Position numbers and translations under genes: made by a program. Below, piece after piece: positions 17,179-25,707 of a stretch of 64,000 nucleotides of DNA. Source of the stretch: Candidatus Binatia bacterium (GTDB lineage: Bacteria > Desulfobacterota > Binatia > HRBIN30 > BPIQ01). Numbering within the stretch: the first letter of the stretch is position 1; each line of letters begins with the position of its first letter. The notes under the pieces were generated by a model, which worked only from the letters and a program-made list of their open reading frames with translations, searched no databases and was not told where the DNA came from. Location of the stretch: positions 496,001 to 560,000 of the forward strand of contig BPIQ01000003.1 of NCBI GenBank assembly GCA_026004195.1, given 5' to 3'.

Positions 17179-18168
17179 ATGCTTTACAGCAAAATCTGCG
17201 ACCTTTTCGGAATCGAAGTGCCGATCGTGCTCGCGGGCATGGGCGGCGTGTCGATGGCGGAGCTCGTGGCGGCCGTATCGAACGCCGGCGGGCTCGGCGT
17301 CATCGGTGCGGCGACGCTCGACGCCGAAGGACTCCGCCGCGAGATCCGCAAGACGCGCGAGCTCACGGACCGACCCTTCGGGGTCGACCTTCTCGCCCCG
17401 ATCCCCGACATGATCCGCCCCCAGATGCAGGTGATTTTCGAGGAAAAGGTCCCGATCTTCGTGGCGGGCCTCGCCGTTCCGCGTGACTTCATCGAGGAGA
17501 TGCACGAGCGGGGCATGCTGGTGATGGTGATGGTGGGAAAGGTGCGCCACGCGCTCGCTGCCGAAGCGGCCGGCGCGGACGTCGTGGCCGCACAGGGCAC
17601 CGAAGCCGGCGGGCACACGGGCGAGATCGGGACCCTGGCGCTCGTGCCGCAGGTCGTCGACGCCGTGAAGATCCCCGTTCTGGCCGCCGGGGGAATCGCC
17701 GACGGGCGCGGCGTGGCCGCGGCGCTCGCGCTCGGTGCCCAGGGGGCCGTGATCGGCACGCGCTTCATCGCGACTCCCGAGGCGCAGGCCGCGCCGGCCT
17801 ACCGGGAGACGCTGGTTCGGGCGACCGGGGAGGACACCGTGCGCACGCGCTGCTACACGGGGAAGCCCGCCCGCGCCATCCGAAACCCGTACATCGCCGA
17901 GTGGGAGCGCCGTGCCCACGAGATCCAGCCCTTTCCGATGCAGGCCGTCCACTCCATGCAGGCCGGCGTCATGGACTACATGGGGGTGCGCGGCGACGCG
18001 GACCCGCAGCGCACGTTCATGCCCGCGGGGCAGGGCGTCGGTCTCGTTCACGAGGTGAAGCCGGCCGGCGAGGTGCTCCGCGACATCGTGGACGAGACCG
18101 TGCAGGTGCTTCGCGGAATGGGGAAGTTCCTCCGGGAAGAGAAGGCGGCGAGGGCCGCCCGCTCGTAG
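17179..18168 (+). CDS. nitronate monooxygenase-like flavoprotein (NPD family)
   Basis: The 329-residue FMN-binding TIM barrel shows GIEVPIVLAGMGGVSMAELV, a G-x-L-G-V-I-G-A-A segment, AQGTEAGGHTGE with the catalytic His, PVLAAGGIADGRGVAAALAL and GAVIGTRFIATPEA. Characterised members oxidise nitronates to carbonyl plus nitrite; related enzymes are enoyl reductases such as FabK. In this context, with acyl-CoA genes, an oxygenase or enoyl-reductase role is as likely as nitro-compound detoxification. A GGAAAGGAGGGG site precedes ATG 17179. Confidence 0.88.
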   Translation: MLYSKICDLFGIEVPIVLAGMGGVSMAELVAAVSNAGGLGVIGAATLDAEGLRREIRKTRELTDRPFGVDLLAPIPDMIRPQMQVIFEEKVPIFVAGLAVPRDFIEEMHERGMLVMVMVGKVRHALAAEAAGADVVAAQGTEAGGHTGEIGTLALVPQVVDAVKIPVLAAGGIADGRGVAAALALGAQGAVIGTRFIATPEAQAAPAYRETLVRATGEDTVRTRCYTGKPARAIRNPYIAEWERRAHEIQPFPMQAVHSMQAGVMDYMGVRGDADPQRTFMPAGQGVGLVHEVKPAGEVLRDIVDETVQVLRGMGKFLREEKAARAARS

Positions 18169-18191
18169 GGGCACGGAAAGCGAGCGTGTCC

Positions 18192-19295
18192 ATGCCCCGG
18201 AAAACGCGAGCGATCGTCCAGACGGCCCCGAGGAAGTTCGAACTTCGGGAGTTCCCGATTCCCGAGATCGACGACGAGAGCGCGATCCTGCGAGTGGAAG
18301 CGTGCGGCATCTGCGGGAGCGACGCCGAGCAGTACGCCGGGACTCTCCCGGTCCGCTATCCCGTCATCCCGGGCCACGAACCCGTCGGCGTGATCGAGAA
18401 GATCGGGGACAAGGCGGCCCGGCGCTGGGGCGTGGACGTCGGGGACCGTGTGGCGGTGGAGGTCCTGATTCCTTGCGGCCGCTGCCCCGCGTGCGTCTCC
18501 GGCCGCTATCAGGTCTGTCGCGGCCGCGGCGGGATGTTCGGCTACGGCTACGTTCCCGTGGATCACCCCCCTGGTCTCTGGGGCGCCTACGCCGACTACA
18601 TGTTTCTCGACCCCTTCTCCCTGGTCCACAAGGTTCGAAAAGACATCCCCGCCTCGCTGGCCGTGCTCTTCAACCCTCTCGGGGCCGGGTTCCGCTGGGC
18701 TGTCGAAATCCCCCGCACGGGCCCCGGGGACACGGTGCTCGTTCTCGGTCCCGGACAGCGGGGGCTTGCGAGCGTCGTGGCCGTGCGTGCCGCGGGAGCG
18801 GACACGGTCGTGGTGACGGGCCTTTCCCGCGACGCGCGCAAGCTCGAGCTCGCCCGCGAGCTCGGTGCGGATGACACGATCGACGTGGAGCGGGAAGACG
18901 CGCGGGCGCGTGTCCGGGAGATCACGCGCGGAAAAGGCGCGGACGTCGTGGTGGAGGTGTCGGCGAACTCGCCCGAGCCCGTGGCCGAGGCGCTCCACTA
19001 CGTGGCCGCCGGCGGGCGGATCGTGCTCGCGGGCGTCAAGGGGTTCAAGCCGGTCCCCGACTTCGTGAGCGACCTCGTCGTCGTGAAGGAGGCGACGATT
19101 TACGGGGCTTTCGGCGTCACGAGCCGGGCCTACCGCTCGGCCATCCGGCTTCTCGAGTCGGGTCGCGTGCCCCTCGAGAAGATGCACACCCACGACTTCG
19201 GACTCGAGGAGGCGGAGTACGCGGTGCGGCTTCTCGCCGGAGAAATCCCTGGAGAGCAGAGCATCCACTCCTGCCTTCTTCCCGCGAAAGGTTAG
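18192..19295 (+). CDS. zinc-binding dehydrogenase (MDR family), second copy in the run
   Basis: The 367-residue protein carries the catalytic zinc elements CGICGSDAEQY and VIPGHEPVGVIE, the structural Cys cluster CGRCPACVSGRYQVC, and the cofactor motif VLVLGPGQRGLASVVAVRAAGA. It differs clearly from the dehydrogenase at 14,540, so it probably acts on another intermediate. A GTG at 18186 is an alternative start adding two residues. Confidence 0.88.
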   Translation: MPRKTRAIVQTAPRKFELREFPIPEIDDESAILRVEACGICGSDAEQYAGTLPVRYPVIPGHEPVGVIEKIGDKAARRWGVDVGDRVAVEVLIPCGRCPACVSGRYQVCRGRGGMFGYGYVPVDHPPGLWGAYADYMFLDPFSLVHKVRKDIPASLAVLFNPLGAGFRWAVEIPRTGPGDTVLVLGPGQRGLASVVAVRAAGADTVVVTGLSRDARKLELARELGADDTIDVEREDARARVREITRGKGADVVVEVSANSPEPVAEALHYVAAGGRIVLAGVKGFKPVPDFVSDLVVVKEATIYGAFGVTSRAYRSAIRLLESGRVPLEKMHTHDFGLEEAEYAVRLLAGEIPGEQSIHSCLLPAKG

Positions 19296-19317
19296 GGCCT
19301 CGAAGGAGAAAAGAGCG

Positions 19318-20382
19318 ATGAAATTCGCCGTGTTCAGCCTCATGCAGTGGCCCGAGGATCGTTCCTCCCTGGACGTTTTCCGAAACGAGCTTTCCCAGCT
19401 CGTCCTCGCCGAAGAGCAGGGATACGACGCCGCCTGGCTCGCCGAGCACCACTTCTCCCGCTACGGCATCGCGCCTTCGATCCACCTGAACGCCGCCTAC
19501 CTGGCCGCCAGGACGAAAAAGCTGCGGATCGGAACGGCGGTCACGATCCTTCCCTTCTTTCACCCCCTCCGGGTGGCCGAGGAAATCGCGATGCTCGACC
19601 ATCTCTCGGAGGGTCGAATCGACTGGGGGGTGGGCCGCGGTTACCAGGGACACGAGTTCGCGGGCTTCGGCGTCGACATCACGCAAAGCCACCTTCTTTT
19701 TCGCGAGCAGCTCGAGATCGTCCGAGGGGCGTGGACGAACGAGCGCTTCGGTTACGAGGGGAAGTTCTTCCGCTTCGAGCCTCTCGAGGTTCTCCCCAAG
19801 CCGGTCCAGAAACCGCACCCCCCGATCCGGGTCGCCGCCATTTCCCCTTCGACGCTCGAGTGGGCCGCCGACCACGGCTATCCGGTCCTGACCGATCAGT
19901 TCTCGCCGACGGACCGGATCGCCGAAATGCGCGGCGTGTACTTCGAAAGGCTCCGGAAAGCCGGGATCGACCCCGGGTCTTTCGAGCTGCCCGTGCTGCG
20001 GCACGTCTACGTGGGAAAGACGTTCGCCCGCGCGAGAGAAGAAGCCCGGCCCGCGCTCCTCTGGTACTACCGGGCGCTCGCGCGCGTCGGCTCGCCGGGA
20101 GGCCCGAGCGGCAAGATTCCGGAGAATTACTCGTTTTACCGGCTGTTCGGCGAGGGGTACTTCGACCCGGACCGCGACCCCGACGGCTTTTGCGCTTTCC
20201 TTTTCGACCAGTGCACGATCGTGGGGGACGCGGCCTTCTGCCGGGAGAAGATCGCCGAGCTCCGGGAGCGCTGCCGTCTCGACTATCTCATCGCCTGGCA
20301 GAACTTCGGGTGCCTGCCCCACGAGGCGACGCTCGAATCGCAGAAGCGTCTGATCGAAGAAGTGGCGCCGGCTTTCCGGTAG
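19318..20382 (+). CDS. luciferase-like (LLM class) flavin-dependent monooxygenase, second copy
   Basis: The 354-residue barrel shows AAWLAEHHFSRYGIAPSIHL, KLRIGTAVTILPFFHPLRVA, EGRIDWGVGRGYQGHEFAGF and PKPVQKPHPPIRVAAISPS. These segments align with the monooxygenase at 13,444, showing the two are paralogues within one transcription unit. The flavin (FMN or F420) cannot be decided from sequence. It lies 22 bases after the dehydrogenase gene and 28 before the PhyH gene. Confidence 0.9.
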   Translation: MKFAVFSLMQWPEDRSSLDVFRNELSQLVLAEEQGYDAAWLAEHHFSRYGIAPSIHLNAAYLAARTKKLRIGTAVTILPFFHPLRVAEEIAMLDHLSEGRIDWGVGRGYQGHEFAGFGVDITQSHLLFREQLEIVRGAWTNERFGYEGKFFRFEPLEVLPKPVQKPHPPIRVAAISPSTLEWAADHGYPVLTDQFSPTDRIAEMRGVYFERLRKAGIDPGSFELPVLRHVYVGKTFARAREEARPALLWYYRALARVGSPGGPSGKIPENYSFYRLFGEGYFDPDRDPDGFCAFLFDQCTIVGDAAFCREKIAELRERCRLDYLIAWQNFGCLPHEATLESQKRLIEEVAPAFR

Positions 20383-20410
20383 TTCGGGCCTCGCAGCGGG
20401 AGAGACGGAA

Positions 20411-21184
20411 ATGGTGCTGTCCGAGGAACTACGAAGGGCCTTTGCGGAGGCGGGATTTTTCCGGCTCGAGCGCGTGTTCGACGAAAGCGAGCTCTCGGAG
20501 ATGCGCTCGGCCTACGACGAGATCCTGGCCCATCCCCTCCTTCTCGGAGAACAAGGCAAGGGAAAATTCCAGTACAGCCCCCTTCTTCACATCCAGAGTC
20601 CCGTGCTTTGCCGGTACGCCACTTCTCCGAAGCTCGTGGGGTTAGCCGTCGAGCTTCTCGGGCCCGACGTTCGGCTCTACTGGGACCAGGCGGTCTCGAA
20701 GCCCCCCGGCGCCACGTCGGACGTTCCGTGGCACCAGGACAACGGGTACACCGCCGTCGACCCGCCGGAGTACGTGACCTGTACCGTGGCTCTCGACGAC
20801 TCCACGGTCGAGAACGGCTGCCTCTGGATCCAGCCCGGGAGCCACCGCCACGGCGTCCTTGCGCATCGTCCGACGGACTTTTTCTTCCAGGTGGGCTACG
20901 AAGGTCCCGCGACCGGCGTTCCGGTCGAGGCCAGGGCGGGCGACGTCGTCGTGTTCTCGTCCTTGACGCTTCACAGGACCGGCCCGAACCTTTCCGATCG
21001 CCCGCGTCGCTCGTGGGTCGTGCAGTTCTGTCGAGCCGACGCGAAAAACGCCGAGACCGGAAAGCCGTTCGACGACCGGCTTCTCGTGGCGCGAGGAGGA
21101 AAGGTTCTGCGGGAGCCCCTTCGGGAAAGGCCGTTCGACCTCTCGGGGAGTTTTCGCGGGCGGTCGGGCCGCCTCCCGTCCTGA
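20411..21184 (+). CDS. phytanoyl-CoA dioxygenase (PhyH) family protein
   Basis: The 257-residue protein has the Fe(II)/2-oxoglutarate site of the PhyH family: VPWHQDNGY supplies His and Asp, SSLTLHRTGPN the second His, and the Arg-Ser of R-R-S-W-V-V-Q-F should bind 2-oxoglutarate. Other marks are CLWIQPGSHRHG and AGDVVVFSS. Family members hydroxylate phytanoyl-CoA or varied small molecules. Its place among acyl-CoA genes fits a hydroxylation of a branched or cyclic acyl chain, but the substrate is unknown. Confidence 0.88.
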   Translation: MVLSEELRRAFAEAGFFRLERVFDESELSEMRSAYDEILAHPLLLGEQGKGKFQYSPLLHIQSPVLCRYATSPKLVGLAVELLGPDVRLYWDQAVSKPPGATSDVPWHQDNGYTAVDPPEYVTCTVALDDSTVENGCLWIQPGSHRHGVLAHRPTDFFFQVGYEGPATGVPVEARAGDVVVFSSLTLHRTGPNLSDRPRRSWVVQFCRADAKNAETGKPFDDRLLVARGGKVLREPLRERPFDLSGSFRGRSGRLPS

Positions 21185-21192
21185 CTCGGGCC

Positions 21193-21954
21193 ATGCGGAT
21201 CGACCTCGGGACGCACGAGCTTCGCCTCCGGGAGGCCGGGCGCGGAGATCCGGTTTTTCTCTGCCTTCACGGCCTCGCCGACACCGGCGAGATCTGGTCG
21301 AAGCTCGTCCCGCATCTCGCGGCGCACGGGCGCGTTCTGTCGCTCGACCAGCGGGCTCACGGGTCTTCGGGGGCGCCGCCGGGCCCTTACCGGCGGGAAG
21401 ACCTCGCGGCCGACGTCGTCGCCGTGCTCGACCGTGTGGGAGTCCGGAAAGCCGTGCTCGTCGGTCACTCGATGGGCGGCGTCGTGGCGCTCACCACGGC
21501 GCTCGCGTATCCGGAGCGCGTGGCGGGGCTCCTTCTGCTCGGCACGACGAGCCAGTGCAGCCGGCAGGCCGCCGAGTGGTACGAGAAAATCGCGCGGGCT
21601 GCCGAAACCGACGGGATCGAGGGGTTCCGGAGGGCGATCTACGGCCGGGTGGAAAAGACGATCGAGGGCGACGCGCAGGGTCTCGCGCACGTGACCCGCT
21701 GCCTTCGGAGTCTCCACGGAGACCCCCTGACTCCGAGGCTCGGGGAGTTGCGATGTCCCGCCTGTTTTCTCGTCGGGTCGAAGGACCCCATGGGGACGAA
21801 AGCGTCGGAAATCGCGGCGGCCGCCGTCCCGGGCGCCGAGCTCGAGGTGCTCGAGGGTCACGGTCACTGGCTTCACGTCGAGGCGCCGGAGAAGGTGGCG
21901 CTCGCGGCGCTGAGACTTCTCCGAAGGATCGAGGGAAAAGGAGGAGAGGCATGA
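21193..21954 (+). CDS. alpha/beta hydrolase
   Basis: The 253-residue protein shows FLCLHGLADTGEIWSKLVPH with the oxyanion-hole HG, the nucleophile elbow GHSMGGVVALTTA, a likely acid in VGSKDPMG and the catalytic His in EGHGHWLHVEAPEKV. It may cleave an ester, lactone or C-C bond made by the upstream oxygenases, as in lactone hydrolysis after a Baeyer-Villiger step. It overlaps the following thioesterase gene by four bases. Confidence 0.9.
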   Translation: MRIDLGTHELRLREAGRGDPVFLCLHGLADTGEIWSKLVPHLAAHGRVLSLDQRAHGSSGAPPGPYRREDLAADVVAVLDRVGVRKAVLVGHSMGGVVALTTALAYPERVAGLLLLGTTSQCSRQAAEWYEKIARAAETDGIEGFRRAIYGRVEKTIEGDAQGLAHVTRCLRSLHGDPLTPRLGELRCPACFLVGSKDPMGTKASEIAAAAVPGAELEVLEGHGHWLHVEAPEKVALAALRLLRRIEGKGGEA

Positions 21955-22817
21955 GCGACGATCGCCGCGCGGACCCCGTGGAAAATCTCGAGCTTTCGCC
22001 CTACGCGTCGCGCCTCGGCGTCGTCGTCGAGGAAGTGAGGGCCGATTCCGCGAGGATTCGCATCCCGTACAAGGACGAGAACTCGAACCCCGGAAAAGCC
22101 CTCCACGGTGGTGTGGCGGCGTCGGCGATCGAGCTCGCCGGGTCTCTTGCCGCGGGGAGCTCCGGGGAGAAGGGGCGGGCGGTCGACCTCGCGGTTTCGT
22201 ACCTCGCCGCCGCGATCGGGGAGGACATCGTGGCGGAGGCGTCCGTTCTGCGCCGAGGCAAGAGCATCGTCTACACGGAGGTGGACGTGCGGAACGAGGG
22301 CGGGAAGAGGATCGCGAAAGGGCTTCTCACCTGGCGATCTCTCGGCTCTTCGTCCGAGGAGGCAGGGGAGCCGAAGAAACGGAGTAGCCGAGAGCTTTCG
22401 GTCGGAGAAGGTCGGGTCCCCGATCTCGCGAGGGCGCTCGTGCGGGTTCCTTTCATCGCTCGGCTGGGCCTCGTGATCGAGCACATGGAGGGAGGCGACT
22501 CCCGGATCCGGCTTCCGGCACGACCCGAGAACCTCGGCGAAGACGGGGCGGCGGACGAGGGTGCTCTCGCCGCGCTGCTGGATACGACCGGGGCCATGGC
22601 GGCGTGGTCCGTCGTGGGGCTCGACCTCCGTTACAAGGCTTCGACGGTGGGCATCCACGTGAGCTTCCACGAGCGGCTCCCCGGAGAAGAACTTCTGGCT
22701 TTCGGCCGCAACCTCTACCGCGAAGGGGTCATGTTTCTCGACGAAGTCGTCGTGGCGGGAGCGCGCAGCGGCGTCGTCGCGGCCACGGGCTCGGTGACCT
22801 ATCGCATCGTGACGTGA
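21951..22817 (+). CDS. double hotdog-fold thioesterase (PaaI-like), tandem fusion
   Basis: The 288-residue protein contains two hotdog domains. The first, residues about 15-135, has NPGKALHGGVAASAIELAGS, the H-G-G catalytic pattern of PaaI thioesterases, and AVDLAVSYLA. The second, about 155-288, has DEGALAALLDTTGAMAAW, VGIHVSFHERLPGEELLAFG and a terminal GSVTYRIVT strand but no H-G-G. Thus one half seems active and the other degenerate or modified. It should hydrolyse an acyl-CoA. The start overlaps the hydrolase stop (ATGA). Confidence 0.85.
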   Translation: MSDDRRADPVENLELSPYASRLGVVVEEVRADSARIRIPYKDENSNPGKALHGGVAASAIELAGSLAAGSSGEKGRAVDLAVSYLAAAIGEDIVAEASVLRRGKSIVYTEVDVRNEGGKRIAKGLLTWRSLGSSSEEAGEPKKRSSRELSVGEGRVPDLARALVRVPFIARLGLVIEHMEGGDSRIRLPARPENLGEDGAADEGALAALLDTTGAMAAWSVVGLDLRYKASTVGIHVSFHERLPGEELLAFGRNLYREGVMFLDEVVVAGARSGVVAATGSVTYRIVT

Positions 22818-22935
22818 GGGGACGGTCGTGCTTCGCGGGGTCTCGCGAGGTTTACCGTTCGGGCCGTGCGTCCGAGCTCGAGCCGGTTTTCCTCGCGGAA
22901 GAACCGGCCGGACGGCCCGGAGCTGAGGCGTTCGC

Positions 22936-24270
22936 GTGGAAAAGGCCGCCGACTGGAGAGCTCTTCTCGGACGGAAGCTCGTCACCCCCGACGAGGCCGT
23001 GCGGCACGTTCGCCCGGGGAGTCTCGTCCGTCTGCCGCTCGGGCCGGTTCCGCTGACCCTTCTCGAAGCGCTCGCCCGCCGTAAGGGCGAGCTCGAAGGC
23101 GTTCGCGTCCTGCAAGGTGCGACGGCGGCACCCCACCCCTGGACGCGGGAACCTTCCGCCTGGCACGGGATCGTGGATTACGTCACGGACTTCGCCTCCG
23201 TACTCGTCCGCGACGCGGTCGCGGGACGCTGGGCCGATTTCCTCGTGACGGACTATTCGATCGGCTCCAGGGTGCGCGAAGGCGGCCGGCGGGACAACTG
23301 GTCCGCCGACGCGTTTTTCGCCCTCGTCTCGGAACCGGACGAGACGGGAACGGTGGGCTTCGGCTACAGTCTCTGGCACTCCCGATCGCTTCTGCGCTCG
23401 GCGAAGCTCCGGGTCGCGGAAGTGGCCAGGGGCGTTCTCCGGACGTGCGGAGAGAACGCCGTCGCCCTCGACGAGTTCGACCTCGTCGTGGAGTCCACCG
23501 CGGCGCCCCGGGAGTCCCGCTCTCCCTACCCTGCTCTTTCGCCGGAACGGGTAGAGGTGACCGAAACGGTCGGCGCCTACGTTTCTACCCTCGTTTCCGA
23601 CGGGGACACGGTGCAGATCGGGACGGGCACGCTTTCTTCGTGCATGGGGGGTTATCTCGAGGGGAAGCGAGACCTCGGCATCGATTCGGAGATCCTCGTG
23701 GCCTCGGCGGTCGAGCTGGTGAAAAAGGGTGTCGCGACCGGGATCCACAAGACCTACCATCCCGGCGTCGCCACGGGTTCGTTCATCGTGCCGGGAGCGG
23801 ACTTTGCTTTCTGCCACCGAAATCCCCGGATTGCGCTCTACGACATCGAATGGGTGAATCACCTTCCGAGAATCGCGAGCATCCGGAACCTGGTCGCGAT
23901 CAACCAGGCGTCGGCGATCGACCTGACGGGACAGGTGGCCTCGGAGTCCATCGGGGCGACGATGTACACCGGCCCGGGCGGCCAGCTCGTCTGGACCATG
24001 GGGGCGCTTCTCGCACCGGGAGGCCGTGCGGTTCACGTTCTTCCTTCCACGGCCCGGCGCGGGCAGGTGTCCCGGATCGTTCCGGAACTCCCGGGCGGCA
24101 CCGTGGTCACGGTGCCTCGCACGTTCGTCGATTTCGTCGTGACGGAGTACGGGATCGCGAATCTCCAGGGACTCACGCAGCGCGAGCGGGCACTCGCCCT
24201 CGTGGACCTCGCGCACCCGAAGTTCCGGGCTTGGCTGCGGTCGGAGGCGCGGCGGCGGTTCTGGCCTTGA
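22936..24270 (+). CDS. acetyl-CoA hydrolase/transferase family CoA-transferase
   Basis: The 444-residue protein fits the 4-hydroxybutyrate CoA-transferase/acetyl-CoA hydrolase family: DGDTVQIGTGTLSSCMGGY, TYHPGVATGSFIVPGADFAF, SESIGATMYTGPGGQLVWTM and a C-terminal VTEYGIANLQGLTQRERALA. It would move CoA between acids, giving substrate activation or release. No AMP-forming ligase is in the run, so this may be the entry step. It stands 118 bases after the thioesterase gene and may have its own start. GTG 22936 is used as start. Confidence 0.85.
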   Translation: MEKAADWRALLGRKLVTPDEAVRHVRPGSLVRLPLGPVPLTLLEALARRKGELEGVRVLQGATAAPHPWTREPSAWHGIVDYVTDFASVLVRDAVAGRWADFLVTDYSIGSRVREGGRRDNWSADAFFALVSEPDETGTVGFGYSLWHSRSLLRSAKLRVAEVARGVLRTCGENAVALDEFDLVVESTAAPRESRSPYPALSPERVEVTETVGAYVSTLVSDGDTVQIGTGTLSSCMGGYLEGKRDLGIDSEILVASAVELVKKGVATGIHKTYHPGVATGSFIVPGADFAFCHRNPRIALYDIEWVNHLPRIASIRNLVAINQASAIDLTGQVASESIGATMYTGPGGQLVWTMGALLAPGGRAVHVLPSTARRGQVSRIVPELPGGTVVTVPRTFVDFVVTEYGIANLQGLTQRERALALVDLAHPKFRAWLRSEARRRFWP

Positions 24271-24545
24271 GACGGAAGCCGCTTCTTTTCCTCGGCGTTC
24301 GGACGGGGCGGTGCGTCCGAGCGGTGCCCGGCGCGCGAAGCCGCGGTGCGCGTGACCGAGCGCCGACGGCGAGCTTCGAGTCGCGGGGCTCCCCGTCCCT
24401 TCGGCACCCGCTCTCGGGCCCGCGCTCGCGGCCGGTCGGTCCCCCGCATCCGCGGACCGAGGCGTCCTGCGCGCCCGCGGACCGGAATGCGTGCCGGAGG
24501 CCGGAAGAGCCGGAGCCGACGTACGGGGGTGGCGGAAAGCCGCCT

Positions 24546-25037
24546 CTATTCTCCCCAGCGCGAGAAGACGAAATCGTTTTCCTTCTGGCTCGCGTGGCAC
24601 GAAAAGCAGGCGCCCTTCGCGTCGGGGACGAGACCGCCGCTTCCGTCCGGCTGGAAGACCGCGAAGCCCCACCCGCCCGTCTCGGCGTGGGCTTTTCGAT
24701 CTTTCACCATGGCCGCCGTGAACTTCCGCTTCCCGGCCACGTGGGCCCGGTCTTTCTCGGGCGACTCGAAGAGGTCGAACACGAAAACGGTGCCGTCCGG
24801 ATAGGGCCCGCCTCGTTTCGCGGCTTCGAGACCCTTGTCGTTGACGTAGACGTGGTGCATCCCCCCGAAGGAGTCCGCGAGCGGATGCCCGGGCAGGATC
24901 ACCATGCTCTTCACGTGGTTCCACTCGCGGAAGTTCTCGGGTCTCGCAACCCCTCCCTTGCCCTCTTCGGCCGAGGCCGTGTAGAGGAAAGCGGTGCCCA
25001 GCAGCACGACAACGGTCGAAAAAGCCGAACGTCTCAT
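24546..25037 (-). CDS. cytochrome P460 family protein, exported
   Basis: The 163-residue protein begins with a signal peptide (MRRSAFSTVVVLLGTAFLYT then ASAEEG). Near the C-terminus AKGACFSCHASQKENDFVFS gives the C-x-x-C-H haem c motif of cytochrome P460. Other marks are FREWNHVKSMVI and the HHVYVND strand. Known P460 enzymes oxidise hydroxylamine or bind NO in the periplasm; many homologues are uncharacterised. The start is set by the signal peptide and a GGAGGAAA site. The divergent regulator gene lies immediately opposite. Confidence 0.87.
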   Translation of the reverse strand: MRRSAFSTVVVLLGTAFLYTASAEEGKGGVARPENFREWNHVKSMVILPGHPLADSFGGMHHVYVNDKGLEAAKRGGPYPDGTVFVFDLFESPEKDRAHVAGKRKFTAAMVKDRKAHAETGGWGFAVFQPDGSGGLVPDAKGACFSCHASQKENDFVFSRWGE

Positions 25038-25707
25038 GTCGGTTTCCTCCTCCACGTTTTCCGCTAGCGCGCGGACGCCCGAGCGTCCAGATCGTACTTT
25101 TCGGTCTCCGGGTGCCCGAAAAGAAACCACGGGCTCGAGTCCTGCCCGACTTCTCGGGTGCAAGCGGACGCTCGAGATCCTCCGCGTGCTCTCCGAGGGG
25201 CCGGCTCGAACTTCCCGGATCCTCCGGCGGGTGCCCGGAATTCGAATGAAAGTGCTCACGGAGAGGCTGCGAGCGCTCGAGAAAGAAGGAATCGTCCGGC
25301 GACGGGAGAAGCCCGGCTACCCGCGCGAGGTCTGGTACTCGCTGAGTGCGCGCGCCCGCCGCTGGGTGGCGCTCGTGGACCTTTGTGTTTCCGAAAATCT
25401 CCTTCCCGACGTGGTGGAGATGGTCCTCAGGTGCCGCTGGACCGGCGAGATTCTCGTGGCGCTGGGCCGGGGGGAGCTGCGTCCCGTCGAGCTCCTCGGG
25501 CGACTCGACGGTGTCTCCAAGAGAAAGCTTTTCGAAAGGCTCCGCTGGCTCGAGGAGAGGGCTCTCGTCGCCCGACACGTCCTCGATTCCCGCCCGCCGG
25601 GTGCGGCTTACGGCCTCACGCCCGCGGGCCGGAAGCTCGCCCGCTTTCTCGGCGCGCGGCCGGAACTGGCCGGTTCTTTCGCCTCGCTCGGGGCGCGCTC
25701 GGCATGA
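25036..25707 (+). CDS. tandem HxlR-type winged-helix regulator
   Basis: Two HxlR-like winged-helix units occur in one chain. The first (LLGCKRTLEILRVLSEGPAR, KVLTERLRALEKEGIVRRRE) and the second (VLRCRWTGEILVALGRGELR, KLFERLRWLEERALVARHV) share the same layout, so the protein is an internal duplication. HxlR proteins normally act as dimers of single units. The start is uncertain: ATG 25036 overlaps the start codon of the divergent P460 gene, and the first 50 residues look non-conserved. It overlaps the next monooxygenase gene by four bases and probably regulates it or the P460 gene. Confidence 0.7.
   Translation: MSVSSSTFSASARTPERPDRTFRSPGARKETTGSSPARLLGCKRTLEILRVLSEGPARTSRILRRVPGIRMKVLTERLRALEKEGIVRRREKPGYPREVWYSLSARARRWVALVDLCVSENLLPDVVEMVLRCRWTGEILVALGRGELRPVELLGRLDGVSKRKLFERLRWLEERALVARHVLDSRPPGAAYGLTPAGRKLARFLGARPELAGSFASLGARSA

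Noticed and set aside
24271-24545. Possible small gene between the CoA-transferase and cytochrome P460 genes
   Set aside because: The 275 bases between these convergent genes show no start with a ribosome site and no motif; I see nothing in it.
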